A stretch of 26,629 bases of DNA from Janthinobacterium lividum (GTDB taxonomy: Bacteria > Pseudomonadota > Gammaproteobacteria > Burkholderiales > Burkholderiaceae_D): positions 1 to 26,629 of the forward strand of contig CAMBDR010000004.1 in assembly GCA_945864765.1 (NCBI GenBank), in the 5' to 3' direction. The notes under the pieces are model-generated. The model was not told where the DNA came from. It made no database searches and saw only the letters and a list, made by a program, of their open reading frames with translations. This document shows positions 1 to 8,119 of this stretch, one piece after another; positions within the stretch are counted from its first letter, which is position 1, and each line of letters starts with the position of its first letter. The translations under genes were made by a program, and so were the position numbers.

Positions 1-22
1 TAAGATTGAGCAGTTTCAACCA

Positions 23-394
23 TCACACACCAATCATGACAATTTGATTCAACGCCTCGCACGCCGCATCGAACACGGCCTGCGGTGCTTGCTGCCATGG
101 GTGCGGTTTCGCTCCACGCACCCGCCAATCGAAACTTTTGGGCTGATGACACAGAATGTATCCAGGCTTGGCCCCGGCCCCGGTACTATCCACGATCTCA
201 ATAGCAAAAGGATTGGTTTGATTATAAGCGGCAGTCGTCATTGGCAAACCGATCACAATGCCAGTACGCTGATTGAACGCCTTGGGGGATAACACCAATA
301 AAGGATGAAAATCGCGCATTTCACGCCCTGCTTGTGGGTTGCAATCGATCCAGATAATGTCGCGCCGCTCAGGCACCCAAAGCCGGCTAACCAT
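23..394 (-). CDS. mazF: MazF/PemK-family endoribonuclease toxin
   Basis: A 123-residue protein of usual MazF/PemK length. It begins VPERRDIIWIDCNPQAGRE, which matches the family opening (RGDIVWIDFNPQxGxE), and continues with HPLLVLSPKAFN, TGIVIGLPMTT and a late CHQPKSFDWR block corresponding to the DQ(V/I)KSLDWR region. Family members cleave mRNA and inhibit translation unless bound by their antitoxin; that role here is inferred from homology. I chose the ATG at 394 rather than an in-frame TTG one codon upstream because the ATG shares one base with the stop of the antitoxin gene (TGATG), which implies translational coupling. The order is antitoxin then toxin, sharing one promoter at about 671-698. 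In place of the common ADQ triplet before VKS it has CHQP, so activity is not guaranteed. Confident at family level. Confidence 0.9.
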   Translation of the reverse strand: MVSRLWVPERRDIIWIDCNPQAGREMRDFHPLLVLSPKAFNQRTGIVIGLPMTTAAYNQTNPFAIEIVDSTGAGAKPGYILCHQPKSFDWRVRGAKPHPWQQAPQAVFDAACEALNQIVMIGV

Positions 395-648
395 CAAACT
401 GCCTCTAACCCAACCGCGCCCGTAACCATTGCCTCGCCGCCATGTTGCGCGGCATCACAACGGGCCAGTTTTTGTTCCAGCGTCAGCTTCGGGCTACCAA
501 CCGCCTTAACTAATACACCATTCTCATCAGCCGAAACCTCCACAGGTTGCCCCAAAGAAAAATGTGCCGAGCGGGCAATGGCGGTCGGGATACGTACTGC
601 CAAACTATTGCCCCATTGTTGCAGGGTAAGTGTCGCTGTCTTGGTCAT
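394..648 (-). CDS. mazE: MazE/AbrB-like antitoxin
   Basis: An 84-residue protein with an N-terminal SpoVT/AbrB swapped-hairpin DNA-binding segment: LQQWGNSLAVRIPTAIARSA at about residues 9-28, then an FSLGQPVEVSADENGVLVKAV strand pair. The C-terminal half, from about residue 50, is the part that in MazE proteins wraps the toxin and is otherwise poorly conserved. Such antitoxins neutralise the toxin and autorepress the operon. The start at 648 is supported by an AGGAG ribosome-binding sequence about seven bases upstream. The stop overlaps the MazF ATG by one base. A strong promoter-like sequence lies directly upstream. Confidence 0.88.
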   Translation of the reverse strand: MTKTATLTLQQWGNSLAVRIPTAIARSAHFSLGQPVEVSADENGVLVKAVGSPKLTLEQKLARCDAAQHGGEAMVTGAVGLEAV

Positions 649-670
649 GATTTTCTCCTTTAATGTTGGG

Positions 671-698
671 CGTATAGATTAATTGAGGCATGTGTCAA
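671..698 (-). promoter_or_regulatory. Probable promoter of the mazEF-type pair
   Basis: Reading the minus strand, a perfect TTGACA (693-698) is followed after a 16-base spacer by TATACG (671-676), giving a sigma70-like promoter 23 bases or more upstream of the antitoxin ATG. TTAAT and ATTAA half-sites flank the -10 box, which could form an operator for autoregulation, as is known for MazE families. Promoter activity is inferred from sequence only. Confidence 0.6.
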
Positions 699-727
699 CA
701 GGCTTACCAAGTCACGCAGCCGCCCCG

Positions 728-752
728 TGGCACATGCAGCGCAAGCGTGCCA
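728..752 (-). other. Inverted repeat downstream of the acyltransferase gene
   Basis: A 25-base inverted repeat has perfect 6-bp arms (TGGCAC / GTGCCA) and an inner TGC/GCA pairing. It sits about seven bases after the stop of the acyltransferase gene and upstream of the toxin-antitoxin promoter. It has no T-tract, so it is not a classical intrinsic terminator. It could be an RNA 3'-end stabilising hairpin or a protein-binding palindrome. Confidence 0.35.
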
Positions 753-759
753 GACCAAA

Positions 760-1197
760 TCAACCACCCGCCTGGGTTTCTTTACGGGTCGCGCGAATCG
801 GTTTGGCAGGCACGCCCGCAACAACAGCACCCGCAGCCACATCCGCAATCACCACCGCCCCCGCAGCCACGGTGGCCCCGGCACCAATGGTGATCGGCCC
901 CAACACGCGGGCACCAGCACCAAGATACACGCCATCGGCAATCACTGGCACGGCATGTTCACCACTCCTGCCGCCAATAATCACTTGCGCGCCAACATAC
1001 ACATCATTACCCAACACCGCACGCGCATGCACCACCAAGCCCAGCCCCTGATAAGCGAACGTGACGCGTTTGCCCACTTTCACCGAAGGCGGCAAGGCCA
1101 CCGAAAACAGGATGCGGTTCACCATGTACAGCAAACGCGGCAAAATCGGAATGCCCCAACGATACAGGGTGGAATATATTCGAAACAGTTGAATCAT
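760..1197 (-). CDS. Hexapeptide-repeat acyltransferase (serine acetyltransferase-like)
   Basis: A 145-residue member of the left-handed beta-helix acyltransferases. Hexapeptide turns run from about residue 37 to 130 (VKVGKR, LGNDVYVGAQVIIGG, VIADGVYLGAGARVLGPITIGAGATVAAGAVV), and it ends with the standard closing AGVPAKPIR motif. The candidate catalytic histidine is in GLVVHARAVLG, about residue 57. Short proteins like this are annotated as serine O-acetyltransferases but, in polysaccharide loci, often O- or N-acetylate a sugar. It lacks the long helical N-terminal domain of true CysE, so sugar or lipid acetylation is the better guess here. Its ATG has an AAGGAA ribosome-binding sequence eight bases upstream. 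It starts 37 bases after the second histidine kinase and is probably the last gene of that transcript. Confidence 0.85.
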   Translation of the reverse strand: MIQLFRIYSTLYRWGIPILPRLLYMVNRILFSVALPPSVKVGKRVTFAYQGLGLVVHARAVLGNDVYVGAQVIIGGRSGEHAVPVIADGVYLGAGARVLGPITIGAGATVAAGAVVIADVAAGAVVAGVPAKPIRATRKETQAGG

Positions 1198-1234
1198 AAA
1201 ATACGTTCCTTGCCAAACATCACAAAAAGATTAA

Positions 1235-4072
1235 TCAATTCCCCACCTGTTCCGGCGCGGTCAGCGGTAAATCGAGAATGAAACACGTGCCCTCATTCAC
1301 CACACTTGTGACGCCGATATTGCCGTTCAATAGCGTGGTCACAAAGTTGTAGCAGATATTTAATCCCAAGCCATTGCCACCCTGCCCCATTTTGGTGGTA
1401 AAGAAAGGGTCGAAAATGCGCGAAATATTTTGCTCGGGAATGCCGATCCCGTCATCCCGAAAGTGGATTTGCACGCGCCCGGTTTCCACCTCTCGGGCAC
1501 TAAGCCGCATATGGCCATGCTCACGCCCTTCAAACGCATGTAACATGGAATTATTGATCATGCTGGCGACCACTTGCCCCAAGGGGCCGGGGTAGCTGTT
1601 CATTTCGATATCGCTTGGCACGTCCAGCTCAATATCATGCCCCATAGGACGGATTTTACGCATCATGGTGGTGGCAATTTCATGCAATGTTTGGTGCAAG
1701 TCAAACACCCGGCGATGCGCGGTCGCACGATCCACCGCCACTTGTTTAAAACTGTTCACCAGATCCGCCGCGCTCGATAAACCACGCATGATCAGGCTGG
1801 TGGCTTGCTGCGCATCTTCCAGATAGGCTTGCAAATCACCGCGCTGCAAGGTTTGGGTGCGAATTTTTTGCTCCAGCTCCTGCATGTTTTCTTGCATCGC
1901 ACTGGCCATCATCAAGCTATTGCCCAGCGGGGTGTTGAGTTCATGCGCCACCCCGGCCACCAGCGCCCCCAGTGCAGCCAGTTTTTCTTGCGCCACCACT
2001 TTTTCTTGCTCCACCAGTTGCATTTGCGCTTGTTGCAGTGCGCGATAGGCGGCAGCGTTATCGAGTGCAATTGCACCATAGGCGCACAGAGTGCGGAAGA
2101 TCAGGCGCTCGCGCTCGGCATAGGCATGCGGCTGCACCGATTGGATGGTCATTACACCCAACACTCTATCCCCAATCAACAAAGGCGCAAACAATAAGCT
2201 CAGGGTATGCAAGGTGCCCGGCACGGTGTTAGGCGAAGGTGCATTCGGGTCCAGATCGAGCAAAATATCACGCCGCTCGCGCGCACAGCGCGCCGAATTG
2301 GCATTCGGGTCCGTCACCATCACCTGGCCCGGTGGGATGGCTTTATCCCCTTCCACCCCAAAAGCGCGGCTCAATACCAAACCATTGGGTTCCATCAAAT
2401 AAATCAAAAATGCACTCACCTCCAGCAAACCATGGACGTTGCGACTGAGCGAGCGAAATACATCGTCAGTATTCAAGTGCGCGGTAATCTCTTGCCCAAT
2501 GGTCGATAAGCGTGCCAGGGTGACACTGGTTTGCTGTAATACTTCGGCGCGCTTGGCTTCCAGTTCGGCCAATTGGCGGTGATGTTCGCCATCGGCCCGG
2601 GCACGCTCGGTTTGATGTTGCACCTGCATCGCAATGGCGCGATTGGTGGCTTCCTGGCTGTGGGTTTTGGCGCGCGCGCCATTGGCTTGCAAGCCAATCT
2701 GGTAGGCTTGCGCATACGCCCCCACGCTGGCATATTCGCGCCCGATCGCGTCCAGCAAATCACCTGGCACGGTATAGCCTTCAATACTGGTGGCAATATC
2801 CAGCGCTTTTTGCAAAAAATGCAATGAGGGGTTAAGCGCAGTCATGCCCACGGGCGCTGGCAAGCGGTGCCGGGTATGAATTTCAGCCAGCAAAGTGAGG
2901 GCTGAAATTTTGGCCGAACTGGCGTCTTTTTGTTCGGCAAACTGAAGCGCCAACAAGCCTGCTTCCAGCGCGTCTTCGGGCCGATTTAATTCAAGCAGGG
3001 CATGCGCCTGACCACAACGCGCAGCCGATTTGACATCGGACTGATTCAAACTATCACCGCGTACTTGCAAGCGTTGAAAGGTTTCCAGCGCAACCAGGTA
3101 ATCGCCCCGATCCAGCGCCAGATAACCCAAATATTCCAGTGAGATGGCATAGCTGCGCGAACCGGGCACCGCATTGAGAATTTCCAGCGCGCGACATAAC
3201 AATTCTTGCGCCGCTTCCAGCCGCCCCAAACTGCGCAAGGTGCCCGCCGTTTGGGTCAGCACGGCACCAATACTGCCGGGCCACTCGGTGGGGCGCGCCA
3301 AATCAAGGCCACGCTGCATCCATTCCAGTGCCGCATGGTGATCGTTGAGGTTATTGAAATCATCACCAATATTGGTGGCGGCATAAATCGCACGGCGAAT
3401 TTGCCCGGTCTCCAGCGACGCTTCAAAGGTTTGCATGCCAAAGGTGGTGGAGCGACCATAATCACATAGCAATGAAGCGGAGGTACTTAAAAAATCCAGC
3501 ACACAGGCCGCTACCGCAACGGGTAAATGATTGATTTCGTCAGTAAAATGGCTGCCCCAACGCTCTTTGGCACTACGCACATCGCGAAACGCTTCAGCCC
3601 GCGCCAATTCGGCTTCAAAGATGTCAACCCGCACCCAATCGCCAATTTGGCGCACTTGTTCTGAAGCCAGTTCGAGGTAACGATTGCGCTGGTTGGCGTC
3701 GCCCCGGGTATTTTCAACCCAGGCTAATAACCAGTAGGCGTCCGCACAGCCGGTATGATCTTGTGCTTCTTTAAATACGGCCATGGCATCATTGGCGTAT
3801 TGCTCAGCTTGATCGGGCTCGGCAAACAACCATTTCCCATTGCCGCGAATTAAATCCAAACGCGCCAAAATCAGATTTTGCTGTTTGCTGTCAAACGGCA
3901 GACTGCGACACAGGCGATCCGCTTCTTCCGCATAAACCAGCGACTGGCGCGTATTGCGCTCACCCAAATACCAGGCCAGGCGCACCAAAGCGAACAGACG
4001 AGCTGAGCCGTGCAAGGCCGGCAAGCCAGCCTGCAATTGGGTAACCTCGTCATTCGTGACAAACATCTCCAT
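1235..4072 (-). CDS. Soluble TPR-GAF sensor histidine kinase (copy 2)
   Basis: A 945-residue protein with no signal peptide or membrane segment. The N-terminal half, to about residue 470, is helical TPR-like repeats, including LEWMQRGLDLARP. A charged coiled coil follows (about 480-530), then a GAF-like domain (about 535-690, with LGVMTIQSVQPHAY), a HisKA domain with phospho-acceptor His at about 710 in VAGVAHELNTPLGNS, and an HATPase domain with N-box MINNSMLHAF, G1 DDGIGIP, F-box FDPFFTTK and G2 GNGLGL. All kinase boxes are intact. I moved the start from an upstream in-frame start at 4105 to the ATG at 4072: the resulting MEMF start aligns with MQMF of the neighbouring paralogue, and GGGAG precedes it. 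The ligand and cognate regulator are unknown, and no response regulator lies in the window. Confidence 0.9.
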   Translation of the reverse strand: MEMFVTNDEVTQLQAGLPALHGSARLFALVRLAWYLGERNTRQSLVYAEEADRLCRSLPFDSKQQNLILARLDLIRGNGKWLFAEPDQAEQYANDAMAVFKEAQDHTGCADAYWLLAWVENTRGDANQRNRYLELASEQVRQIGDWVRVDIFEAELARAEAFRDVRSAKERWGSHFTDEINHLPVAVAACVLDFLSTSASLLCDYGRSTTFGMQTFEASLETGQIRRAIYAATNIGDDFNNLNDHHAALEWMQRGLDLARPTEWPGSIGAVLTQTAGTLRSLGRLEAAQELLCRALEILNAVPGSRSYAISLEYLGYLALDRGDYLVALETFQRLQVRGDSLNQSDVKSAARCGQAHALLELNRPEDALEAGLLALQFAEQKDASSAKISALTLLAEIHTRHRLPAPVGMTALNPSLHFLQKALDIATSIEGYTVPGDLLDAIGREYASVGAYAQAYQIGLQANGARAKTHSQEATNRAIAMQVQHQTERARADGEHHRQLAELEAKRAEVLQQTSVTLARLSTIGQEITAHLNTDDVFRSLSRNVHGLLEVSAFLIYLMEPNGLVLSRAFGVEGDKAIPPGQVMVTDPNANSARCARERRDILLDLDPNAPSPNTVPGTLHTLSLLFAPLLIGDRVLGVMTIQSVQPHAYAERERLIFRTLCAYGAIALDNAAAYRALQQAQMQLVEQEKVVAQEKLAALGALVAGVAHELNTPLGNSLMMASAMQENMQELEQKIRTQTLQRGDLQAYLEDAQQATSLIMRGLSSAADLVNSFKQVAVDRATAHRRVFDLHQTLHEIATTMMRKIRPMGHDIELDVPSDIEMNSYPGPLGQVVASMINNSMLHAFEGREHGHMRLSAREVETGRVQIHFRDDGIGIPEQNISRIFDPFFTTKMGQGGNGLGLNICYNFVTTLLNGNIGVTSVVNEGTCFILDLPLTAPEQVGN

Positions 4073-4161
4073 GGAACCACTCCCGGGGCGGCGCAGACCT
4101 CTCACATCACAGCGCCATATTGCATCGTATACCGCTTTTTTAAAGCCAACCCAATTTTTTC

Positions 4162-7002
4162 TTAAACCATTGTCACTTCTTGCACAGACTCCACCGTTAG
4201 TGGTAAATCCAGTACAAAAATTGTGCCCACACCCACATTGCTGTGGATAACAATCTTGCCACCCAATAGCGATGTGACAATATTATAAATAATACTCATC
4301 CCCAAACCACTGTCACCCTGCCCAGTTTTGGTGGTAAAAAATGGCTCAAATACCCGCTCCAGATTTTGCTGCGGAATACCCACGCCATTGTCACTAAACT
4401 CGATACAAACCCGATCAGCGCTACTCATATAGGCACGCAGCAGCATTTTTCCACCTTCGATGCCATCAAACGCATGCAGCAAGGCATTATTAATCAAATT
4501 CGTCAATACTTGCCCTAATGGCCCCGGATAGGCATCCATGTGGATGGTCTCGTCGATCTCGGTCTCAATGCTATGTCCAGAGAGGCGAATTTGCCCCATC
4601 AGAGTCATTAAAATTTCCTGACAAGTTTGCAGCAAATGAAATTTACGCCGCTTGGCACTGGTACGATCCACCGCAACTTGCTTGAAACTGCTGACTAATC
4701 CTGCGGCGCTGCTCAGATTTCGCAAAATCAGGCTGGCGGAATCCCGGATATCAACTAAAAATTCATCCAAATCGGCTTGCCGCAGGGTTTGAGTGGCAAT
4801 TTTCGCATCGACCTCATCGGTTTTCTCTTGCAAGGCGCTGGTCATCAACAAGCTATTGCCGATGGGTGTATTTAATTCATGTGCCACCCCTGCCACCAAT
4901 GATCCCAAGGCAGCCAATTTTTCCTGGGCCACCAGCTGGGATTGCGCTTGCTGCAGTTGCCGATACGCATTGGCATTATCCAAAGCAATCGCGCCATACG
5001 CACAAAGGGTTCGAAAAATCAATAATTCACGCTCGCCATAGGCATGCGCTTGCATGGACTGAATGGTGATCACACCCAATACCCGTTCTCCCACCATCAG
5101 CGGCGCAAACAATCGACTCAAGGTAATCAAGGTGCCGGGCAAATAACTGGGATCATCAAGGCCAGGATCGATATTGATCATAATTTCACGCCGTTCTCGA
5201 ACACAGCGTGCCGAATTATACACATTTGAAGTCAATTCGATCTGATGTTTGGGGAGAATTTTCCCATGTTCCACGCACAGGGCCGAACTTAAGGTCAGGC
5301 CGTCACTATCAATTAAAAAAATCGTAAACGAACTGGCGTCGAGCAAGCGATGAACATGTCGATTGAGTGCCTGAAATAAGCCTTCCATTTCAAGGTGGGC
5401 GGTAATTTCTTGTCCAATCGAACCCAGTTGAGCCAGCACGTCGGTGGTCTGTTGCAAAGCTGCGACACGCTTGGCTTCTGCCCCGGCCAATTGCCGATGA
5501 TGTTCTCGCTCGGCTTCGGCACGCTCAGTTTGATAATGCAATTGCAAGGCCAAAGCCCGGTTGGTGGTTTCCTGACTGTGGGTTTTATCGCGTGCCTCAT
5601 GCGCGCTGCGCGCGACCGCATAAGCAGCATCAAAATCATTGGCAGCCGCATGGGCATCGGCCAGCGCATCGAGCAAGTCGCCCGTGACGATATAGCCACT
5701 GATATGGCTGGCTTCTTGCTGCGCTAGCTGCAGGTAGTGTAATTGCGGGTTGGCCACGCTCATATCGGTTGGCGCAGGCAAGCCGGGGTAGCGCGCATGG
5801 ATGTCGGCCAGGACTTTCAATACCGAGATATGTAACCAGGGATTTTGCCGATTAAACGAGATATTGTAGGCCGCATGGGCTGCCACCAATGCGGACTCAG
5901 GACACTGCAGCTCCATTAAAGCATGGGCTTGGCCACGGATGGCCATGATTTGAAACTCAGGATGATTTAACGCATTGGCACGATGTTGCAATTGACAAAA
6001 GGTGCGATAAGCCGCACCCCAATCGCGCCGATCCAAAGCCAATTCACTAAAGTAAGCCAATGCAATGGCGTAGGAGCGAGAGGCGGCCAAAGGTGCCAGG
6101 GTACGCAGCGATTCACTTAAAATATCCAGCGCTGCGGCAAGGCGTCCAAGGCGACGTAAGGTTTCCCCCATTTGCATCAAACAACTGCCAATTGCGGTGG
6201 GCCAATCGGTAGGGCGCGCCAGATCGAGGCCGCGTTGCATCCATTCCAAGGCACTGTGGTGATCATTCAAATTATTAAAACTATCGCCAATATTGGTTGA
6301 CAGCATGATCGCACGACGCAATTGCCCGACATCTTCAGCATGCTTTCGGCCCTTGCTCCAAAATTCAATGGAGGCGGCAAACTCACTGCGCTGAGTAGCA
6401 ATGATGCCCCAAAAGTCATAAAAAGCAGCAAGACAGGAAGGATGCAGGCCATCCACGTCAGCAGGCTCCACACTTAATAAGCGGCCATATTGCAGCAATG
6501 CGGCGTTTTGATCGCGATACGCCAGCCATATTCCCATACCTGTGCGAATTGCGGCAAGACGGATGGGGTCAAACAGACGTTCACTGGCCGCCAATGCCTG
6601 TAGCCAATGCCCATGCGCCTGATCGGTTTGACCTTGATCATTCAAGATGCCTGCGCCAAAAATATGGGCATCCGCCAGTAAATCATCGCTCTCCAAATGC
6701 TGCGCCTGGCCCAGAGCTTGTTCGATCAAGGCAAAGGCTTGATCGAGTTTGCCAAACAACCAGGTCACTTTGGCTTGCGTCACGATTAAACGGGTCGCCA
6801 AAATCTGGCGTTGCCGCAAATCCAGAGCACAAGAGGAGATCAGGGCTTGCGCCTGCCCCGCTAACTCCAGCGCGCGATGCGATTGACGCTGACGCAAATG
6901 CCAAGCTAATTCGACCAAGATTTGAACCTGTCGAGTTCCCACGGAGAGCACCAATTCTTGCTCCAATTGCCCTACTTCAGATTGGCAAATAAACATCTGC
7001 AT
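4162..7002 (-). CDS. Soluble TPR-GAF sensor histidine kinase (copy 1)
   Basis: A 946-residue paralogue of the next kinase gene with the same architecture: TPR-like repeats to about residue 470, coiled coil, GAF-like domain (about 530-690), HisKA with His708 in VAGVAHELNTPIGNS, and HATPase with LINNALLHAF, DNGVGIP, FEPFFTTK and DSGLGM. The blocks NLNDHHSALEWMQRGLDLAR, VLGVITIQSM and LRTLCAYGAIALDNA-like segments are shared almost word for word with copy 2, so this is a tandem duplication. No membrane segment is seen, so it should sense a cytoplasmic signal or a protein partner. ATG 7002 is preceded by GAGGGG. It follows the last eps glycosyltransferase by 55 bases and may be co-transcribed with it. 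A role in controlling polymer synthesis is inference from position. Confidence 0.9.
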   Translation of the reverse strand: MQMFICQSEVGQLEQELVLSVGTRQVQILVELAWHLRQRQSHRALELAGQAQALISSCALDLRQRQILATRLIVTQAKVTWLFGKLDQAFALIEQALGQAQHLESDDLLADAHIFGAGILNDQGQTDQAHGHWLQALAASERLFDPIRLAAIRTGMGIWLAYRDQNAALLQYGRLLSVEPADVDGLHPSCLAAFYDFWGIIATQRSEFAASIEFWSKGRKHAEDVGQLRRAIMLSTNIGDSFNNLNDHHSALEWMQRGLDLARPTDWPTAIGSCLMQMGETLRRLGRLAAALDILSESLRTLAPLAASRSYAIALAYFSELALDRRDWGAAYRTFCQLQHRANALNHPEFQIMAIRGQAHALMELQCPESALVAAHAAYNISFNRQNPWLHISVLKVLADIHARYPGLPAPTDMSVANPQLHYLQLAQQEASHISGYIVTGDLLDALADAHAAANDFDAAYAVARSAHEARDKTHSQETTNRALALQLHYQTERAEAEREHHRQLAGAEAKRVAALQQTTDVLAQLGSIGQEITAHLEMEGLFQALNRHVHRLLDASSFTIFLIDSDGLTLSSALCVEHGKILPKHQIELTSNVYNSARCVRERREIMINIDPGLDDPSYLPGTLITLSRLFAPLMVGERVLGVITIQSMQAHAYGERELLIFRTLCAYGAIALDNANAYRQLQQAQSQLVAQEKLAALGSLVAGVAHELNTPIGNSLLMTSALQEKTDEVDAKIATQTLRQADLDEFLVDIRDSASLILRNLSSAAGLVSSFKQVAVDRTSAKRRKFHLLQTCQEILMTLMGQIRLSGHSIETEIDETIHMDAYPGPLGQVLTNLINNALLHAFDGIEGGKMLLRAYMSSADRVCIEFSDNGVGIPQQNLERVFEPFFTTKTGQGDSGLGMSIIYNIVTSLLGGKIVIHSNVGVGTIFVLDLPLTVESVQEVTMV

Positions 7003-7012
7003 CGCGCCCCCT

Positions 7013-7046
7013 CATTCACCCGCTTCATTCACCCGCTTCATTCACC
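7013..7046. repeat. 13-bp tandem repeat upstream of the kinase genes
   Basis: The plus-strand unit CATTCACCCGCTT occurs at 7013-7025 and 7026-7038, followed by a partial copy at 7039-7046. The array fills most of the 55-base gap between the glycosyltransferase and the first kinase. On the minus strand each copy carries a GAATGAAGCGGGT sequence next to the ribosome-binding region. Confidence 0.85.
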
Positions 7047-7057
7047 AGTCTGGCTCG

Positions 7058-8119
7058 CTATGCCAACACACCCATTTGTCGATAAATCTGTTCCAATTGC
7101 GGCAGCAAGACGGTGCTGGCAAAGCAATTGACTGCGCGCTGCCTTGCCATTTTTCCCATTTGTTCCATCAGTGCAGGTTGTTCCAACAGGGTTTTTAAGC
7201 TGTTGGCCAAGGCGGCAACATCGCCGGCGTCAATTAAAAACCCTTCTACCCCTTCGGAAATGGCTTCAGGAATGCCGCCAACCCGGGTACTCACAATGGG
7301 CAGGCCGTGCGCCATCGCTTCGAGCACGCTCATGGGCAATCCTTCCGCATACGATGGCAGCACATACACATTGGCACGCTTCAAGTATTGCTGCTTGGCT
7401 TGCCCGTCAATCCATCCCGGCAATTCAACTTGCGCGGCAATGCCCAGTTGCTGCGCCTGCAAGCGCGCCGCTTCAACTTCACCATCGCCCGCCAAAATCA
7501 GGCGTAACTGAGGGAACTGCGGCACCAACTGCGCCACCGCAGAAATCAGATCGGGTACGCCTTTACGCACCCCCAGCCGCCCCAAAAATAGTAAGGTGGC
7601 CCCGGCGCTTCGGGGTTCTGGCTGGGGTGGCAGGATAATCGGGTTATACAAGGTGCTGACTTTGGCTTCAGGACATACGCCATGCGCCCATGCCTTCCAA
7701 CTGTTGGATAGTAAAATGACCTGCCCGGCGCTCCGCAAAACATGGCGTATCCAGCGCTGTTGCCAAGGTTTGGCGCGTTCGTAAAATTGCACAAAACCGG
7801 AGCCATGTAAATGAAACAGCCAGGGCACGCGAAAGAGCATGCAGAGCAAAATAAAGCTCGATTTACGCCAAAAACTCGGACCCGAACCAACATGCAAATG
7901 CACCAGCGAAACCCGGCGCAAACAAAGCGTCCACGCCAATGCCAACCATGCCTTGATCATCCACAACAATTTGGTCAGGCGGCTGCCATCACGATGCGTG
8001 GCAATATAGCGTACCAACTCGCGTTGAAACAAGCCCTGATCCTGATACACTTGTACCACCGCTGAGATACCGCCCATCGTGTCCAAACGCGTACCCATCA
8101 TCACAATTTGTTTCATCAT
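7058..8119 (-). CDS. GT4-family glycosyltransferase
   Basis: A 353-residue GT-B fold glycosyltransferase. The N-terminal domain begins MMGTRLDTMGGISAVVQVYQ, a glycine-rich acceptor-side motif. The C-terminal nucleotide-sugar domain has LLFLGRLGVRKGVPDLISAV and the retaining GT4 signature AEGLPMSVLEAMAHGLPIVS, with Glu at about 259 and 267 forming the E-x7-E motif. It likely adds a sugar to the lipid-linked repeat unit on the cytoplasmic face; donor and acceptor cannot be read from sequence. It overlaps the upstream CapK-like gene by four bases (ATGA). The second ATG at 8116 has better spacing from AAGGAAG, so the true start may be one codon later. It is the last recognisable eps assembly gene. 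Confidence 0.92.
   Translation of the reverse strand: MMKQIVMMGTRLDTMGGISAVVQVYQDQGLFQRELVRYIATHRDGSRLTKLLWMIKAWLALAWTLCLRRVSLVHLHVGSGPSFWRKSSFILLCMLFRVPWLFHLHGSGFVQFYERAKPWQQRWIRHVLRSAGQVILLSNSWKAWAHGVCPEAKVSTLYNPIILPPQPEPRSAGATLLFLGRLGVRKGVPDLISAVAQLVPQFPQLRLILAGDGEVEAARLQAQQLGIAAQVELPGWIDGQAKQQYLKRANVYVLPSYAEGLPMSVLEAMAHGLPIVSTRVGGIPEAISEGVEGFLIDAGDVAALANSLKTLLEQPALMEQMGKMARQRAVNCFASTVLLPQLEQIYRQMGVLA

Noticed and set aside
728..752. Sigma54-type promoter (TGGCACG-TTGC-like) in the 649-759 gap
   Set aside because: The GG and GC elements are not ten bases apart, so the spacing required for sigma54 is not met; the site is better seen as an inverted repeat.
4073..4105. Upstream start for the second histidine kinase
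   Set aside because: The extension has no counterpart in the paralogue, while ATG 4072 aligns with the paralogue start and has a ribosome-binding sequence.
4073..4161. Promoter between the two kinase genes (TTGGGT, 17 bases, TATACG)
   Set aside because: Both boxes are weak matches and the genes are close enough for co-transcription, so I did not list it.
5313..5699. Long alternative-frame reading frames inside the kinase genes and elsewhere on both strands
   Set aside because: They overlap well-supported genes entirely, show no recognisable domains, and arise from codon bias of the real frames.
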